A stretch of 64,000 bases of DNA from Adenophora triphylla var. japonica (Eukaryota > Streptophyta > Magnoliopsida > Asterales > Campanulaceae). Below, piece after piece: positions 1 to 12,304 of the stretch (the stretch's first letter is position 1; every line of letters starts with the position of its first letter). The stretch spans positions 62,001 to 126,000 of the forward strand of contig JAFEMH010002346.1 of assembly GCA_022495995.1 (NCBI GenBank). The letters run 5' to 3'. Both the position numbers and the translations under genes were made by a program. The notes beneath the pieces were generated by a model that was given only the letters and a program-made list of their open reading frames with translations, did no database searches and was not told the origin of the DNA.

Positions 1-131
1 CAAGGGATCCCGGCCAAGATTTAAATTCGGCTCTGCTCAAAGAACGAAACCACGTTACGCAATTAATTAAGGTATTTCTTTCATACCTTTGCTTTAGGGT
101 TTTAATTTATGTACTGTTCTCCTTTTCCGCC

Positions 132-3100
132 ATGGCTAGGACCTTTAGTTGCGAACCAGGAGCGTGGTATGGTTATTGTACTGTTAACCGTAGGGCATGC
201 AAGAATGTGAACGGTGAGTGGAGAGTGATGTCCCTGGATGAGTGTGCTTCCATTTTGACTGGTTGGGGATTGAATTACACTGAGATAGGGCTGCCCATTG
301 TAGGAGAAATTGAAAATGTGGTGATTGACGACTCAAATGTTGTCACTTTTCATCTGTTCCATGAATTGCTTGATCATATCACCCTGTTTTACGTTAGGGA
401 CGTCCATAAGCCCTCCTTCCTTAGAAATAGGATAGGTTTCCCAGGGGAGTCTAGGTCGTCCTTAGGTAGGTCGACTGAACATGATCATAGGACTGACTCC
501 CCTGCTTCCTCTTTTGCTTGTACAGATATGACGACTCAAGAAGGGAACGCTGCCTCAACGTCTTCTGGTCCTCGGATTGTCAACGCATTTGGGCCCAATG
601 TGGTGCCAGGCAAGAATGAGAGGGGCTATGTTCCCCGGGGCCATCGCGTGGCAATCAGAATTTGCCCTCTAGGTACAGTATGATCAAGGATTTCTGCGAA
701 GTCGACCCGTTGGATTACCAAGTAACCATATATACCCAGAAGGAGTTCATGAAAAAGTACAGGTCGACCTTCACTAAGGATGCTACCAAAGTTGCTTTCT
801 TTTACGGTCAGTTTGTTGCTGGCCTCAGGTTGCCTCTTGACCCTTTTATCAATGAATTTCTGGAATGTGCAAATGCCCTTCCCCTTCAGCTTGGGGCTAA
901 TACTTGTAGGGTCCTCGTGTGTTTTGCCATGGTGTGTAGATTTTTAGGATACGAGCCTTGTATGAGAGTGTTCAAAGAGTTTTTCAGTATAAAGTATAGT
1001 GGAGAGGACTTGAGCATCAGTACCCCCTCTAAACCTAAATCTCCCAAGCTCTTCACCAACCTCCCAAGTAAGCATAGTGGCTGGAACTCGCATGTTGTTG
1101 TGGTAGAGAGTAGATTAGGATGGGAATTCCCCTTGCCCAATGATGAAACAGAAACCATAGATGAGGGGAGCTATTGGGAGCCGACCTGGCATCTTAACTT
1201 GTATAGGGCTTTGTGTCGCTTAGTCAAGACCCGTTAGGCCGGGAGAGCACGATCACCACCAAGTATAACTTCGTCCAGGCTGGGATGATGCCTGGAGATG
1301 GAGTGGTAGAGCCCCTTGTCCCTGTGTTGAGAGGACAAATATCTCCCGGCCCAGGTTACTCATTCTACAGGGAGGTTTGGGAATTCGTGTCGGCTGCCGC
1401 AAGAAGACAGAAAATTACTTTGCCAAGGATAGCAGGGGAGCATGCGGTGGTAAGATCTTGTTACGCAATCCTTTACTCGTCTCTTGTTATCTTGTATTTG
1501 TATGCAACTCTTAGGTCGTCAGTTGCTTGCTCGTATGTAGAACTTAGTTAGCTCGTACATAGAACTATTACGAATTGCAACTTTATTAAATTACTTGCTC
1601 GTATGTAGAACTTAGTTAGCTCGTACATAGAAGCGCCTTGAGTTGTATCAATTATCTCGTCGATGGTTTACTCGTAAAAGCTGTTTTGAATTGCCGAGCT
1701 AACACTTGATTTCTTCAATGTCGTGTAGTTTTAACTCCCGAGCAAGAAGCAAATATGGTGCGTATTGTTGGGGTTTACGATAAGAAAAAAGCGAGGAAGG
1801 ACCATGGGAAGGCCAATGCTCGTGCTCATAGGCAAGAGAGGCCGCTTTGAGGACCAGCTTTGTCGAAGGAGAACATCGGGATGGTGCCCAATGGAAGGGG
1901 TAGAAGAGGAAGACCCTCTGCAGTGGTACCCGGTCTGTGGGTGCTGCGATGGAGGTGAAGCATCTTCCAAGTCGACTAGAGTAAGTCCGAGCTCCGACCC
2001 AATTCAAGATGTTAACATGGAGACCTCTGGAGCCGAGGTAGCGGGATCTAGCCCTATGCGGGTGGTAGAGATTGATGATGATGATCTTTAGGAGATCGAT
2101 GACCAAGCTACGAATACCGGGGAAAAGGTGAAGTGCAGGAAAGGGCAAGGCCGTTTCTTCTACTCAAACACCTCCACCTCCTCCTTCTTCCTCTCATCTT
2201 GATCAAGAATGCGTGGTAGGGATGATGCGAGAGGTTGAGCGACGTCCCTTCTCTCGAGGGAGTTAAGCTGCTGAGCCGCTCTTATCCCAGCTATGAACTT
2301 GGGTCAAGTCATTGTGAGGAGATCGTTGGATGTGAGCCTACTAGCTCAATTTCTTTGACAAGGGTATGACGCCTGAGGAGTTCTCAGCTCGATCTGGTCT
2401 TGCTCATTGCGAGGTAACTCTTTACTTTCATTTTTACTTTAGGCGTTTATTCTTTTACTCGACCAACTGGAGTCTCGAGCTAACACTTCTTTGTTCTCTT
2501 TGGAATGCGAGAATCGACCATGATCGAAGCGGGCCAAAAGCTCTTGGAGGGCCTCGGTGAAAGGGAGAGACAAGCCCTTCGGGACTATTCCAAAAAGGCT
2601 AAAGAGCTTGCGGATCTGAAGGAGGCTGTCTGATGATTTGGACAACTCTTATGAGGCCAACGAGGCGGTGAAGACCAAAGCTCTAGCCGATCTTGAAAGC
2701 TTTATACGAGTCACGCTTAAAGAGGTTAAAGCGGAGAAAGAGGGTGAGAGGAAAGAGGCTGGTGAAGACCCAAACGGAGCCCACGGTTTCCCGACTCTTA
2801 AAGGACAAGGACGATCTCATGGTCAAGCTGCAAGAAGATCGTCGGCTTGAACGAGGGAAATGGCAAGAAGACCTCAAAGGCTTGAGAAGGCTGCTTGACA
2901 TTCTTTGCTAAGAACGCCATTGAAGTTGCGGTTGAAAAGTTTAAAGAGGGGACGAGTATTATAATGCCATCGTGTCTAAGGCCCGGGATTTTCTCGAGGT
3001 TGGGAAGAGGCATATGGCTCGTCGAGCTCAGTGGATCCAACGGCGACAGTTACCATCGAGCGATTAGCTCGTTGGTTTTACGAATCCAGTATGATATGAC

Positions 3101-3440
3101 GGCTAGAGGTGGCCACTCGCTCGTTCCCTACCTCGAAAATGATCGGCCTTCATTGCTCGAAGATGAAGAGGACCCTTTGTGAGAAGTGGGAAGCTCCCCC
3201 TGTGATTGATAGAAACTTCGATGTGGTCTTGGCGGAGCTTGACGATACTGAAGCCATGGAAACAGTAGATGCGCAAATCTACTCGGAGTCGGGTAAACCT
3301 TTGGACCCTCAGCAACAAGGAGAGGAAGAGGGTAGAGGCACACTGCGACGGACCGGGCGATGTCGGTCAGGACTCCTAAATTGTTTTGTTGGGTTTGTAA
3401 TGAACAAGTTCCAAACAATTTTTTGTTTTTTGCTTTAACA
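132..3440 (+). pseudogene. Tat additional ORF (antisense gene), copy A
   Basis: A gene transcribed against its host element. The N-terminal part (132-683, starting MARTFSCEPG) and the next frame (662-1,237, with GLRLPLDPF and LGANTCRVLVCF) match copy B at 57,690-60,549 over their whole length. The domain resembles the putative gypsy-type transposon family seen in Tat elements. A GT-AG intron (about 1,450-1,730) precedes the segment encoding VRIVGVYDKKK, and a second donor follows TPEEFSARSG near 2,419; both are paralleled in copy B. A Lys/Glu-rich, probably coiled-coil stretch lies at about 2,520-2,910 and a last conserved block (RLARWF, then ARGGHSL) at 3,040-3,150. Frameshifts near 650, 1,215 and 3,090 break it. 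Its function is unknown. Confidence 0.8.
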
Positions 3441-3760
3441 TTATTCAAATGCCTTGGCCCAGTTTTTTGGGAGGCAAAATATTTTTGTAAGTTTATTTTC
3501 TTAAGTCTTGGCCCGCTTTGGGAGACTTATTACATCCAATCTTAGCCCGACCTTTGATTCATGAATGTTGTATGCTTGTTGAAATAAGTGTCGAGCTAGA
3601 TATAGAAAATAGGAGTAAATGAGTCAACTTAAGCCTAGAGGCGACCTAATCTTGTTGGTGTAGTCGACCTCAGACTTGATTGACTTTTTGTGAACGAGAT
3701 TGACCGTAGGTCGAACACATTCACCCTTTGAGCGATTAAGAATCGAGTTAGTTGGAGCAG

Positions 3761-4095
3761 AAGTCGACTAAGAGTCGGACTTGTTAAATGAACAAAGGCG
3801 ATTTAGAATCGAGCTAAGATGAGCCCTGACTAAGAGTCGAGTTAAGATGAAGCCCGACTAAGAGTCGAGCCCATTAGAACAAAGTCGACTATGAGTCGGA
3901 CTTGTTAAATAAACAAAGGCGATTTAGAATCGAGCTAAGATGAGCCCGACTAAGAGTCGAGTTAAGATGAGCTGACTAAGAGTCGAGCTCATTAGAACAA
4001 AGTCGACTAAGAGTCGGACTTGTTAAATAAACAAAGGCGATTAAGAATCGAGCTTGTTGGAACGAAGCTGACTAAGAGTCGAGCTTGTTGATGTT
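3761..4095 (-). repeat. Tandem repeat, ~120-bp unit, about 2.7 copies
   Basis: Units start at 3,761, 3,882 and 4,000 with AAGTCGACTA(A/T)GAGTCGGAC and carry smaller internal repeats of GACTAAGAGTCGAG. The array lies between the integrase end and the antisense gene. Expansion of tandem repeats in the 3' untranslated region of Tat elements is a known source of plant satellite DNA. Confidence 0.85.
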
Positions 4096-4207
4096 AATGT
4101 AACACTATGCTTGATGGAATGAACTGCACTTTTTATTGAAGTAGGATATATGCTTACGTCAACTTGAAACTAGAACTTAATACAAGCTCGAACTTTGAAA
4201 CCGAAAA

Positions 4208-5192
4208 CTAGAAGTAGTATTTGATGAGGTGAGTAGCATGCCAAGGATGTTTCAATTCGTCACCTCCGGGATGAGCTATCATGTAGGTTCCTTCTTTGAC
4301 GACTCGAGTGACCACGCAAGGGACCTTCCCGGTTAGGAGATAGCTTGTTCTGCTGGGTCCTTCTACCCGTTGCCTCAATCTTTCTCGAATATCATAATCT
4401 CCAACTTGGAAAGACCTTGCCTTGACCTTCTTGTCGTGATAACTTTTAGTCCGCTGCTTGTAATTGACCATTCGGAGGTAGGCTGTTTCTCGCTTTTCGT
4501 CGATCAGATCCAAGTCGATCAACCTGTTGGTGTCATTCTGCTCTTGATTGAAGAAAGTCACTCTAGCAGTGGGGAATCTGAGCTCAGCAGGTGCCATAGC
4601 CTCTGACCCATACGTAAGTGCAAAAGGGGTTTCCCCCGTAGGCCCCCGAGTGGTTGTACGAACTGCCCCGAAGAGCGAGTGGGAGTTCGTCCCGACCGGT
4701 TGTTGCGTCGACCTACGAGTCTGTCTTGAGTGATGATAGGACAAGTTTATTATTTGCTTCGGCTTGCCCATTTCCTTGAGGGTAGGCGACGAAGATTGCC
4801 AATGCTTGATTCCCGCTCTGTTCATCTACGCCGAAAGCTACGGAGAATTGCGATCCGTTGTACGATCTTATGGCTCGAGGAAAACCAAATCGACACCAAA
4901 TAAAATCATGAATGAAATTGATAGCATTTTCCTCTGTGATACGAGCTAATGGTTTGGCCTCGGCCCATTTGGTGAAGTAGTCTATGGCCACTATCACATA
5001 CTTGCGGTTTCCTCGGGCGGGAGGGAAGGGTCCAATCGAGTCGACGCCCCACATGTCAAATGGCCAAGCTGCGATCGCGAGTGCGCTCTGTTGTAGGCAT
5101 ATGAGGTAAGTTGGCAAACCTTTGGCATTGATCGCCTTTTGTTGAACAAAATTATGAGTATCGGCTCTCATGTGCGGCCGGTAGTATCCCAA
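4208..5192 (-). pseudogene. Tat A integrase
   Basis: Two overlapping frames (5,192-4,713 and 4,825-4,208) give an integrase of gypsy type. The core shows WGVDSIGPFP, AIDYFTKWAEAKPL and YPQGNGQAEANNK with its catalytic Glu. The C-terminal half shows TPFALTYGSEAM and a KARSFQVGD segment. The second catalytic Asp, normally in an SDNG motif, is Tyr here (RSYNGSQF). A frameshift separates the core from the C-terminal half near 4,770. Integration activity must be lost. Confidence 0.9.
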
Positions 5193-5499
5193 AAGTGATT
5201 AATTTGTCGGCTAGAGTCACGGCCCCCGGTGTCCACCACAAATTCCACTATGCGCTTCGTGTATTAGTAGGGCGACCTGCTTGAGGATGGACACACTTTA
5301 GCAATGGTCGAGTGTAGGATCTTACGAATAGCTCGCTTCCACTGAATCACATACCTCGGAGCTTTCTTTTTGATAGCTCGAGCCTTCTTTTCGTCATCGC
5401 GGTTCTCCATTCTCTAAATATGCTTTCATTTCCTCGATCCAACACCTCTCCTGAGTCCAATTTCTTGAGGGATCATCTATGCATTGAATTTTTACCCTC

Positions 5500-5960
5500 T
5501 CATAAGTTTGGATTTTCGAGGAAGGAGATGGGCTCGTCATGTGGCTCATACGAAGTAGCAAGTTTCGAAAGGAGATCGGCCGGCTCGTTATCTTCTCTTC
5601 CAATCCTTTGAATCTCCCGAATTCTAAGTCCTTTATTAGTTCCTTCACCGGGTCGCGGTATTTGATGAGAGTAGAGCGAGCACTTCGTACTCGCCTCGAC
5701 CTGGTTGACTATCAATTGTGAGTCACGGTAGGCCATGATCTTAGTCGCTCCAAAACATTTGGCATACTCGATAGGCTGCAATCAAGGCTTCATATTCGGC
5801 TTGGTTGTTGGAAGCGTCAAATTTGAACCTTAGCGATTCCTCGTAAACAGTCCCGGACTACGGCTCGACCAAGACAATTCCAGCTCAGCTGACATTTTGG
5901 TTGCGGCCCGTCTGAATAGACCTTCCAACAATCGACGGGTAGAGTGATGGCGACTTGTGA
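5500..5960 (-). pseudogene. Tat A second RNase H (archaeal-type)
   Basis: After the reverse transcriptase and its ordinary RNase H comes a second RNase H-like domain. It begins at CWKVYSDG (near 5,930) and continues in another frame with YRDSQLIVNQV and REDNEPADLLSKLA (5,781-5,500). This extra RNase H is diagnostic of the Tat lineage. A frameshift near 5,860 breaks it. Confidence 0.8.
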
Positions 5961-7526
5961 CTCTGGCTCTTTCCCTTTGCCCTTTTCTTTTGGAGCTCGT
6001 TGCTCGTCATCTTCCTTGGTGAACGTAAGCTCGACCAAGAAGTCGGCCAGAGCTTGAGCTTTCAACGCCTTTCGAGGTCGATACTCGATGTCAAATTCGG
6101 TGAGGGCAATTGACCAATTGAGTAGTCGACACGAACTCTCCGGCTTGTGCGGTATTTTTCTTAAGGGAGCATTGGTAAGAACCACGATAGGATGAGCCGG
6201 AAAATAAGCTCGTAACTTTCTTGAAGCTACGACTAGAGCATAAGCAACTTTCTCGGCCGTTGTAATACCCTGCTTTTTCCACATCCGATAATGCTTTGCG
6301 ATATAGTACACGAGCTTACGAAGCCCTTCATCCTCTCTAATCAATACTGCGGACAGCGACTTGTCTCCTACGTATAGATACACAAATAAAGTCTCACCGG
6401 TCATCGGGCTGCGAGCGAGAGGTGGAGTAGCAAGATAATCCTTCAATTGTTGGAACGACGAATGACATTCGGTGCGTCCATTCAAAGCTTTCGTCCCCCT
6501 CAATGCTTTGAAAAAGGGGAGAGACCTTTCTGCTGACTTTGATATGAAGCGACCAAGAGCTGCTACCCTTCCATTAAGCCGCTGCATCTCTTTGATAGTG
6601 GTGGGAGCCTTCATGTCGACTAAAGCCTTTATCTTCTCTGGATTAGCTTCTATGCCCCTTTGAGATACCATGAATCCCAAGAATTTGCCAGCTGCCACTC
6701 CAAACACACATTTACTGGGGTTGAGCTTCATGTCGTTTGCTCGTAGATTGGCGAATGTCTCCTTTAGGTCGACCACGTGACTCCCGGCCTTAGTTTTAAT
6801 GACCATGTCGTCAACGTAAGCCTCCATATTTCGACCAATCTGTGAGGCAAAGACTTTGTTCACCATCCTCTGATATGTCGCTCCTGCATTCTTCAATCCA
6901 AAAGGCATCATATTGTAGCAGTAGATGCCTCATTTGCCGAAATGCCGTTTTCACTATGTCATCCTCGTGCATCTTTATCTGGTGGTATCTGAGTAAGCAT
7001 CCGAGAAAGCGAGGTAGAGTGACCGGCAATGGAATCAACAAGCTTGTCAATTCTAGGAAGAGGATAGCTATCCTTTGGGCAAGCTAGATTGAGAGTAGTG
7101 AAGTCGACACACATCCGCCACTTGCCATTCGATTTCTTCACCATGACCACGTTGGCCAACCACGTTGTATGAGTGGCCTCTTTGATTATACACTGCACTC
7201 AAAAGTTTTTGTACCTCTGCTTTGATAGCCTCTTCCTTGTCGCGAGCAGAAACTTCTACTCAACTTTTGGGGTCTCGGCTTTATGGTCGGGTTGACTTCC
7301 AGTCTGTGAACAGCGACCTCCTCCTTGATTCCCCTCATGTCTTCTACTCTCCATGCAAAGACATCATTACTTTCTTTGAGTAGCTCGATGATTTTTGCTC
7401 GCTCCTCGACTGATAGCTGCTTCCCAATCTGAATTTTTTGATCGGGGTAAGAAGGGTTGGTGATTGCGGCTCTAGCTCATCCACGGCTTCTAGCTCTGGT
7501 CCATCTACGAATTGTAGAGTCTCCAC
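5817..7526 (-). pseudogene. Tat A reverse transcriptase and RNase H
   Basis: The region 7,526-7,344 is the protease-RT linker (ETLQFVDG). Then 7,198-6,959 gives NVVMVKKSNGKWRMCVDF and ACPKDSYPLPRIDKLVDS, the start of the RT palm. 6,911-5,817 continues with MMPFGLKNAGATYQRMVN and the catalytic YVDD motif, followed by the connection and RNase H (YFPAHPIVVLTNAPL). The break between the palm segments lies near 6,950. Residues at the YVDD motif are intact but the frame is not. Confidence 0.92.
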
Positions 7527-7839
7527 TATGATCTCCCACGACCTTTGTCTTTCCTCGGCTCCCAGTGTGGAGCCTCCTCGCCTATCATATCATCGAAGCT
7601 TGTCTGCAACCTTGTTGGTAGGGGCCCCCGAGTTATTGTCTATCTGGAGGAATAGGTCACCTATGACGACTTGATCGACCATAACTACATCTGAATCGAC
7701 CTCAGTGGTGTTAGAGTGACGTGTCGACTCAAGCATGACCTCGTCATTTGAGCGATAGGTCGACTCTACCACGTCGGTGATTGTTGACAGTCGGGTAGTT
7801 TTGGTGGGGCGAGACGGCTTCAAGTAACCATCGGCGGTC

Positions 7840-8320
7840 TCAATCTCCGGCTCCCTTTTCTTTCTTTCTCTCGAGAACATGATCCGAGATATGCACGAGC
7901 CGTGCCTTGTACGCAACCCACTCCGGCGAGGTGTGGGGAACTTTACTCGGTGAGGAATTGATGCTACCATTCCAAGAGCGACTGTCCAGAATTCCAAGTA
8001 TGGCGGCGTAGTCACTATTTACATCAATTACGATAAATTGTACCTTCGAGACAACCGAGGGGTCTTGGCCTAGGTCGACGTCGAGCACTATCGGCCTTTA
8101 GCATCAACTCGGTGGTTGGTGAAGCCCTCCAACACTGCCATCATATCTCTCCATTGTTCATCATTAAGACCCATCTCCTTGAAAGTTTTGTAAAACAAAA
8201 ATATCCTTGCAGGCCCGTGTCGACTAAGAGTACGCTCGTCGTACATCCATCAATGAGACCTGGGATGACGAGAACTTGCTCCCTAGCCGCCATATTTGTT
8301 GCCAATTCGTGGGGGTAGAA
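7840..8320 (-). pseudogene. Tat A protease
   Basis: The frame 8,674-8,141 ends with SVLLVDTGLQGYF, the aspartic protease active-site region (normally D-T/S-G). The next frame (8,088-7,840) carries FIVIDVNSDYAAILG, the conserved flap-end and ILG block of gypsy proteases. A frameshift separates the two. It would process the Gag-Pol polyprotein. Confidence 0.75.
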
Positions 8321-8640
8321 GGCGATCGCCTCATCTCTTATTTCTCTCCTTGGAGGCACGTGTGGGGCCTTATTGAGCTGGAATATCTTGTGCTTGATGG
8401 CCGTGTTGCTTGCTTGTTCGATGATGACCCCCGAGGTTCGGTCTAGGCTGCCTAGGTCCTTGTTGCCCACTGTGTTGCTCGCCTCCCGGCTTGAGGTCTC
8501 TTCACATAAGCTTCGAGTCTCCTGGTCGACCATTCTCTGGATGATACGCTTTAATCCCAGCGGTCCTGCGTGAGATGACCGGTGTCTTTGTGGTAGTCGC
8601 GTGCACTTGCTGTTGTCCCGCCTAAACTTGTTGCCTGGAT

Positions 8641-10327
8641 TCATTGGGACTTGGAGGAGCCGGCTCGACGGCATTTAAAATCTCGGTTCGACTCACCGTG
8701 AGGAGTGAAAGCTTCGGGCACCTTCTCTGTCGCCCTAGTTCTTTTCTTTCCATTTTTATTGTTCCCCCCATTCTTGTTGGAGTCCTTTTTATCGTCAGCG
8801 ACTTCAACCTTGGGGCTCTTACCATTCTTCTTTTCTTTCCTTTCCTCGGCCAGAGCAACATTATACACCTTTTCAAACAACTCATGTCGAGTTGTGACCG
8901 TTCGGACTGTGAGCTCGTAGTCCATGTCTTCTGAGGAAATACCACTTCGGAAGCAATTGATTACTTCCCTGTCTGTGAGGTCTTCCTCTATTTTATCAAC
9001 CATCTCTTTGAACTTGGTGAAATAGCTCATCGAGCTTTCATTCTTACCCTGCACCAAGTTATTCAGATCAGTGACGGTTATCTTTCGAGCTCCTGCAGTC
9101 GAGAAGCGATCTAAGAATTTTGTTCTGAAGGATGCCCATGTGGTGATACTACCAGCAGCCAAACCATTGAACCAAGTTAAGGCTGCCCCAGTAAGTGTGC
9201 TTAGGAGAGCTTTGCACATGTTGTCGTCCTCATTGGCGACAAAACACATAGTGGCCCTCCGGATGTGATATGTGGCTCCTGGCATTTGTCGACCCAGTAC
9301 TTCTCCGAAGAGGCAACCCGAAAGTAGGAGGAGGTCGACTATCTCGATTTCTTTGGAAAAGGTCGAAGAGCAAAGTCAATTCGTTCAACCTTTCCCGTCT
9401 CCTTTTTCTTCTCCTCCTCCCATTGCTCAAATTTCTTTTTCATCATCAACCATTCTCGGCATCGGGTCTCTCATCTCCTGGAGGAGCGGCATTGGACCTC
9501 TGGCCTTCACTTGGGAGTCACTGCCTACTCCTTCGTCCCTGTGAGAATTGGTCCTTTCGATCTTATTGGAGATCTATGTCTCAGCATTACTTCTTTGAGG
9601 CGACTGCGCCTCTCGGCGACAGAGCGGCGACTGCGCCTGTGATCTCCATGTGGCGACTGCGCATTTCCCTCTCACAGCGACCTATTCCCATTTTGTCTCT
9701 TTGAGACCACGATCTCTGTGTTACAGTGGAAACATGTACATTTCTATTGGCCATTAGCTTGAGTCCTCAAATCGATTGAGCCTCCTGCTCTCTGTTTACA
9801 TTGAGGCTAGCTCTTAAATCGTTACTCGGCACATGAACTATAGTGGGAGCTCGACGTACCATTACTGTCCTCGCCGTTACATCCCACACCTTCATTTGGC
9901 CTAGCACTCCTGGCTTTCGTTGCCCATTAGAAACCTGGCGGGTGCCACTCTCTCGGGCGTATGTCGGCACATTACGCCTCCTCCCTGGCTATTAAGTCGG
10001 CCAGAATGCAGGCTCGCTCCAAAGCATCATTTCTTTCTTGCTCATGGGATTAGTGGAGGGACTGCCTGCTTCCCACATTAGCTTTGCCCGGTTATGCGTT
10101 TTGGGTGAGGTGGAGCTCACTTGTCCTTCCATAGACGCTTTTCTCTCCTTGCATCGGCAATCCCACCGCCATCGGCTACGGCTGTTAGAGCGTGTCGCCA
10201 CTAGCATGATGTCGTTGAGGAGGGGAGGAGGAGGCAAATCTGCATTTCCAACGTTTGCATTGTTGTTGTTGTTCACTTCATCGTGCCCAAGTGAAGCCTC
10301 GGATACGTGTCCTTCTGAAGTCACCAT
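8641..10327 (-). pseudogene. Tat A gag
   Basis: The start is MVTSEGHVSEASLGHDE at 10,327. The capsid domain is best preserved at 9,285-8,641: LTGAALTWFNGL, FRTKFLDRFS and LTDREVINCFRSGI, the standard retrotransposon Gag fold, followed by a Lys-rich tail. Between them (about 9,290-9,990) the frame is lost. This stretch includes at least three copies of a GGCGACTGCGCC-type motif at 9,597-9,690, which looks like a local repeat expansion. Confidence 0.85.
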
Positions 10328-10368
10328 TGTTGCAGGTTGTTAAAAATTTTCGAGGTCAAGTTGAAGCA

Positions 10369-10389
10369 CGTTTCCCGGCAATGGAACCA
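10369..10389 (-). other. Tat A primer-binding site
   Basis: On the minus strand TGGTTCCATTGCCGGGAA follows the 5' LTR end after the three bases GTT. The TGG start and the position identify a tRNA-type primer site. I could not assign the tRNA. A near-identical site occurs in the outer element at 47,605-47,625. Confidence 0.8.
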
Positions 10390-10392
10390 AAC

Positions 10393-11050
10393 TGATGCTG
10401 CAGGAAATGTGCTTATCAATCTTCCTCCACGTGGCGGGGCCCGATCACCTGGCTTCTTGACACGAAAAGAGAACCCACGACTAGCCAGGATGTGTCTCCG
10501 GCGAAGACGCTCGGGCGTGAGTAAGATCACGGTTGTATATAGCTCAAAATGTATTGAATAATGAACTCGAGAATACAAAATGGCGCTTACCTTTCACCGT
10601 TTGGTAGTGATGAAGTATTTATAGGCAAGAGTGATGTATTTTTGGGGAGGCGGCATGTCCTCCGAGATTATAGCGGCGGTTACTTGGTCATGGGCACGTG
10701 TCTATAACGGTCCCTGATTTGTAGGGATGTAGTTGTGAGCATTGATTGACCAAATAAGCCGGCAAGTGTCAGGTCGTCACTTCTGATTTAGGTCGAGGTC
10801 GCCACTCGTGGAATGGTCGACCCGACCGTCTGCAGAGCATGGTTCGTACCCGAATAGTAGCATGGATCATGAGGTCGGACTAAGTTAGGTCGGGACCCGT
10901 AAGCTCGGACCGTGGGCTCGATCGGCGATGTGTGAGATGGGCCTTGGGCCTTGTTCTGATTGGATTAGTTTCATTGAGAATGTGGGTGCCAACGCTATCT
11001 GAGATTGGGCTTTACTCGTTTGGCCCAATTCGACACTTTTGGTATGTTCA
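10393..11050 (-). repeat. Tat A 5' LTR (658 bp)
   Basis: On the minus strand it starts TGAACATACC and ends CAGCATCA, directly before the primer site. The outer edge was fixed by alignment with the Tat B LTR (61,051-61,710), which has the same length. Both contain GGCTAGTCGTGGGTTC near the 3' part and a GGGCC-type block just inside the start. Confidence 0.85.
10616..10624 (-). promoter_or_regulatory. TATA box of Tat A LTR
   Basis: On the minus strand CCTATAAATAC lies about 230 bp before the LTR end, at the position expected for the U3 promoter driving gag-pol. Confidence 0.6.
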
Positions 11051-12026
11051 AGGCTTAAAATCTAAAAATGATAAATATTTTAAATTAATTTATTTCAAAA
11101 TAACATTATATTTTAAACCGAAGGAATTACGATACTAGCTAGCTCTTAATTTTAAAATTTGTCATGTGTCTTAAATTAAAAATGTATAGGATAGCATTGA
11201 ATGTTCGAGGTAATGGAGGAGGGAGGAGGCCAATCGGCCGACCCAAAGATAATAACGAAAACATCTTTGCCTAATTGTTTCATCACATGACGACGAAGGA
11301 ATATACCCCTACAACACTTCCTAAAATTCCCATGTGATAATTCAACATTTTTATGGTACATGTTTTATTTGTATTGTATGTACCTTATTAAAGTTATGCT
11401 ATAAGTATTATTATTTTTTAAATGTGATATTTATTTTAAATTAAATTAAAAAGTAAATTAAGACTCTTTTACAAAAGTGCTACTTTAACTCACTTGCTAT
11501 TGGTTATTCATTTCCTAATATTTTCTTATTAATAAATATGCAAAACTCTTAATAAAAATTTAATTCAGAGATGAGATGAGACGAGACGAAAAGAAGTATT
11601 TTTGACACATGAATTTGATTGATTCATTCCTTTTTCATAATGCATGTAAATTCAAGATTCAAGAAAATGTGAATGGTGATGGCTTCGGACTATGAAAAGT
11701 AAGCCATCCATTTATTAGAGTTTTTACATTAGACCAAAGGCTGCAATATCGTCGTTCTTCCTTCCTTTGGACTTTTTCAATGAGTCCCATGTTTCAAATG
11801 TAGCAACAGTTATAATTATACATGATTGTGTCAAGTACCCAACTTACAATCGTGTGCACAAATTAATTCGGGTAAAAAAATATAATCATTAGAATACTTG
11901 ATTTTGCTCAAGAGATTTGATAGCTGTCAAATAACAAATTTCTCTAAAATTTTAAATTGATGGAGAGGACACCCACAATGTTGGCTTTTTGGTCTGATGC
12001 TTTTTTCTTTGTGATCAAACTAATAA
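11051..12026. other. AT-rich spacer without recognisable gene
   Basis: I see no coding region or element boundary here. It separates the Tat A LTR from the small Helitron. Confidence 0.6.
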
Positions 12027-12283
12027 TCTATAGTATAAATGAGGGATGCCATGAACAGTTGAATGAATAGTTTTATTGGTCGAAATTTTCATTTTGCCCT
12101 CACTATTTTGGCCCTTTCCCATTTTGCCCTTAAAATTTTTTTTTTTTTAAAATTAAATTTTGCCCTTAATTTTTTTTTTTAAAAAAATTTAAAAAAAAAA
12201 AAAAAACGTGTCCTCGGACACGGGCTTAATTAAAATAAAAAATAAAAAAAAATAACGTGTCCTCGAACACGGACTTATTCTAG
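12027..12283 (+). mobile_element. Small non-autonomous Helitron
   Basis: It starts with TCTATAGTATAAAT, follows an A and ends in CTAG before a T, as Helitrons insert between A and T. A hairpin (CGTGTCCTCGAACACG) lies eight bases before the terminal CTAG, with a related hairpin about 50 bp upstream. It has no coding capacity. Confidence 0.75.
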
Positions 12284-12304
12284 TTGTTAATATGAAGAAG
12301 AGTT

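Larger units (their letters stand above)
1..11050 (-). mobile_element. Tat A: Ty3/gypsy Tat/Retand-type LTR retrotransposon, 3' LTR off-window
   Basis: Reading leftward from 11,050 the order is 5' LTR, primer site, gag, protease, reverse transcriptase with RNase H, a second RNase H, integrase, a spacer with a tandem repeat, and then a long gene on the opposite strand. The second RNase H domain and the antisense gene between pol and the 3' LTR are known hallmarks of the Tat lineage. The coding region is broken by many frameshifts and the integrase has lost a catalytic Asp, so this copy cannot move by itself. The stretch 3,440-3,760 between the antisense gene and the tandem repeat has no gene. 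The 3' LTR must lie to the left of the window. Confidence 0.9.
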
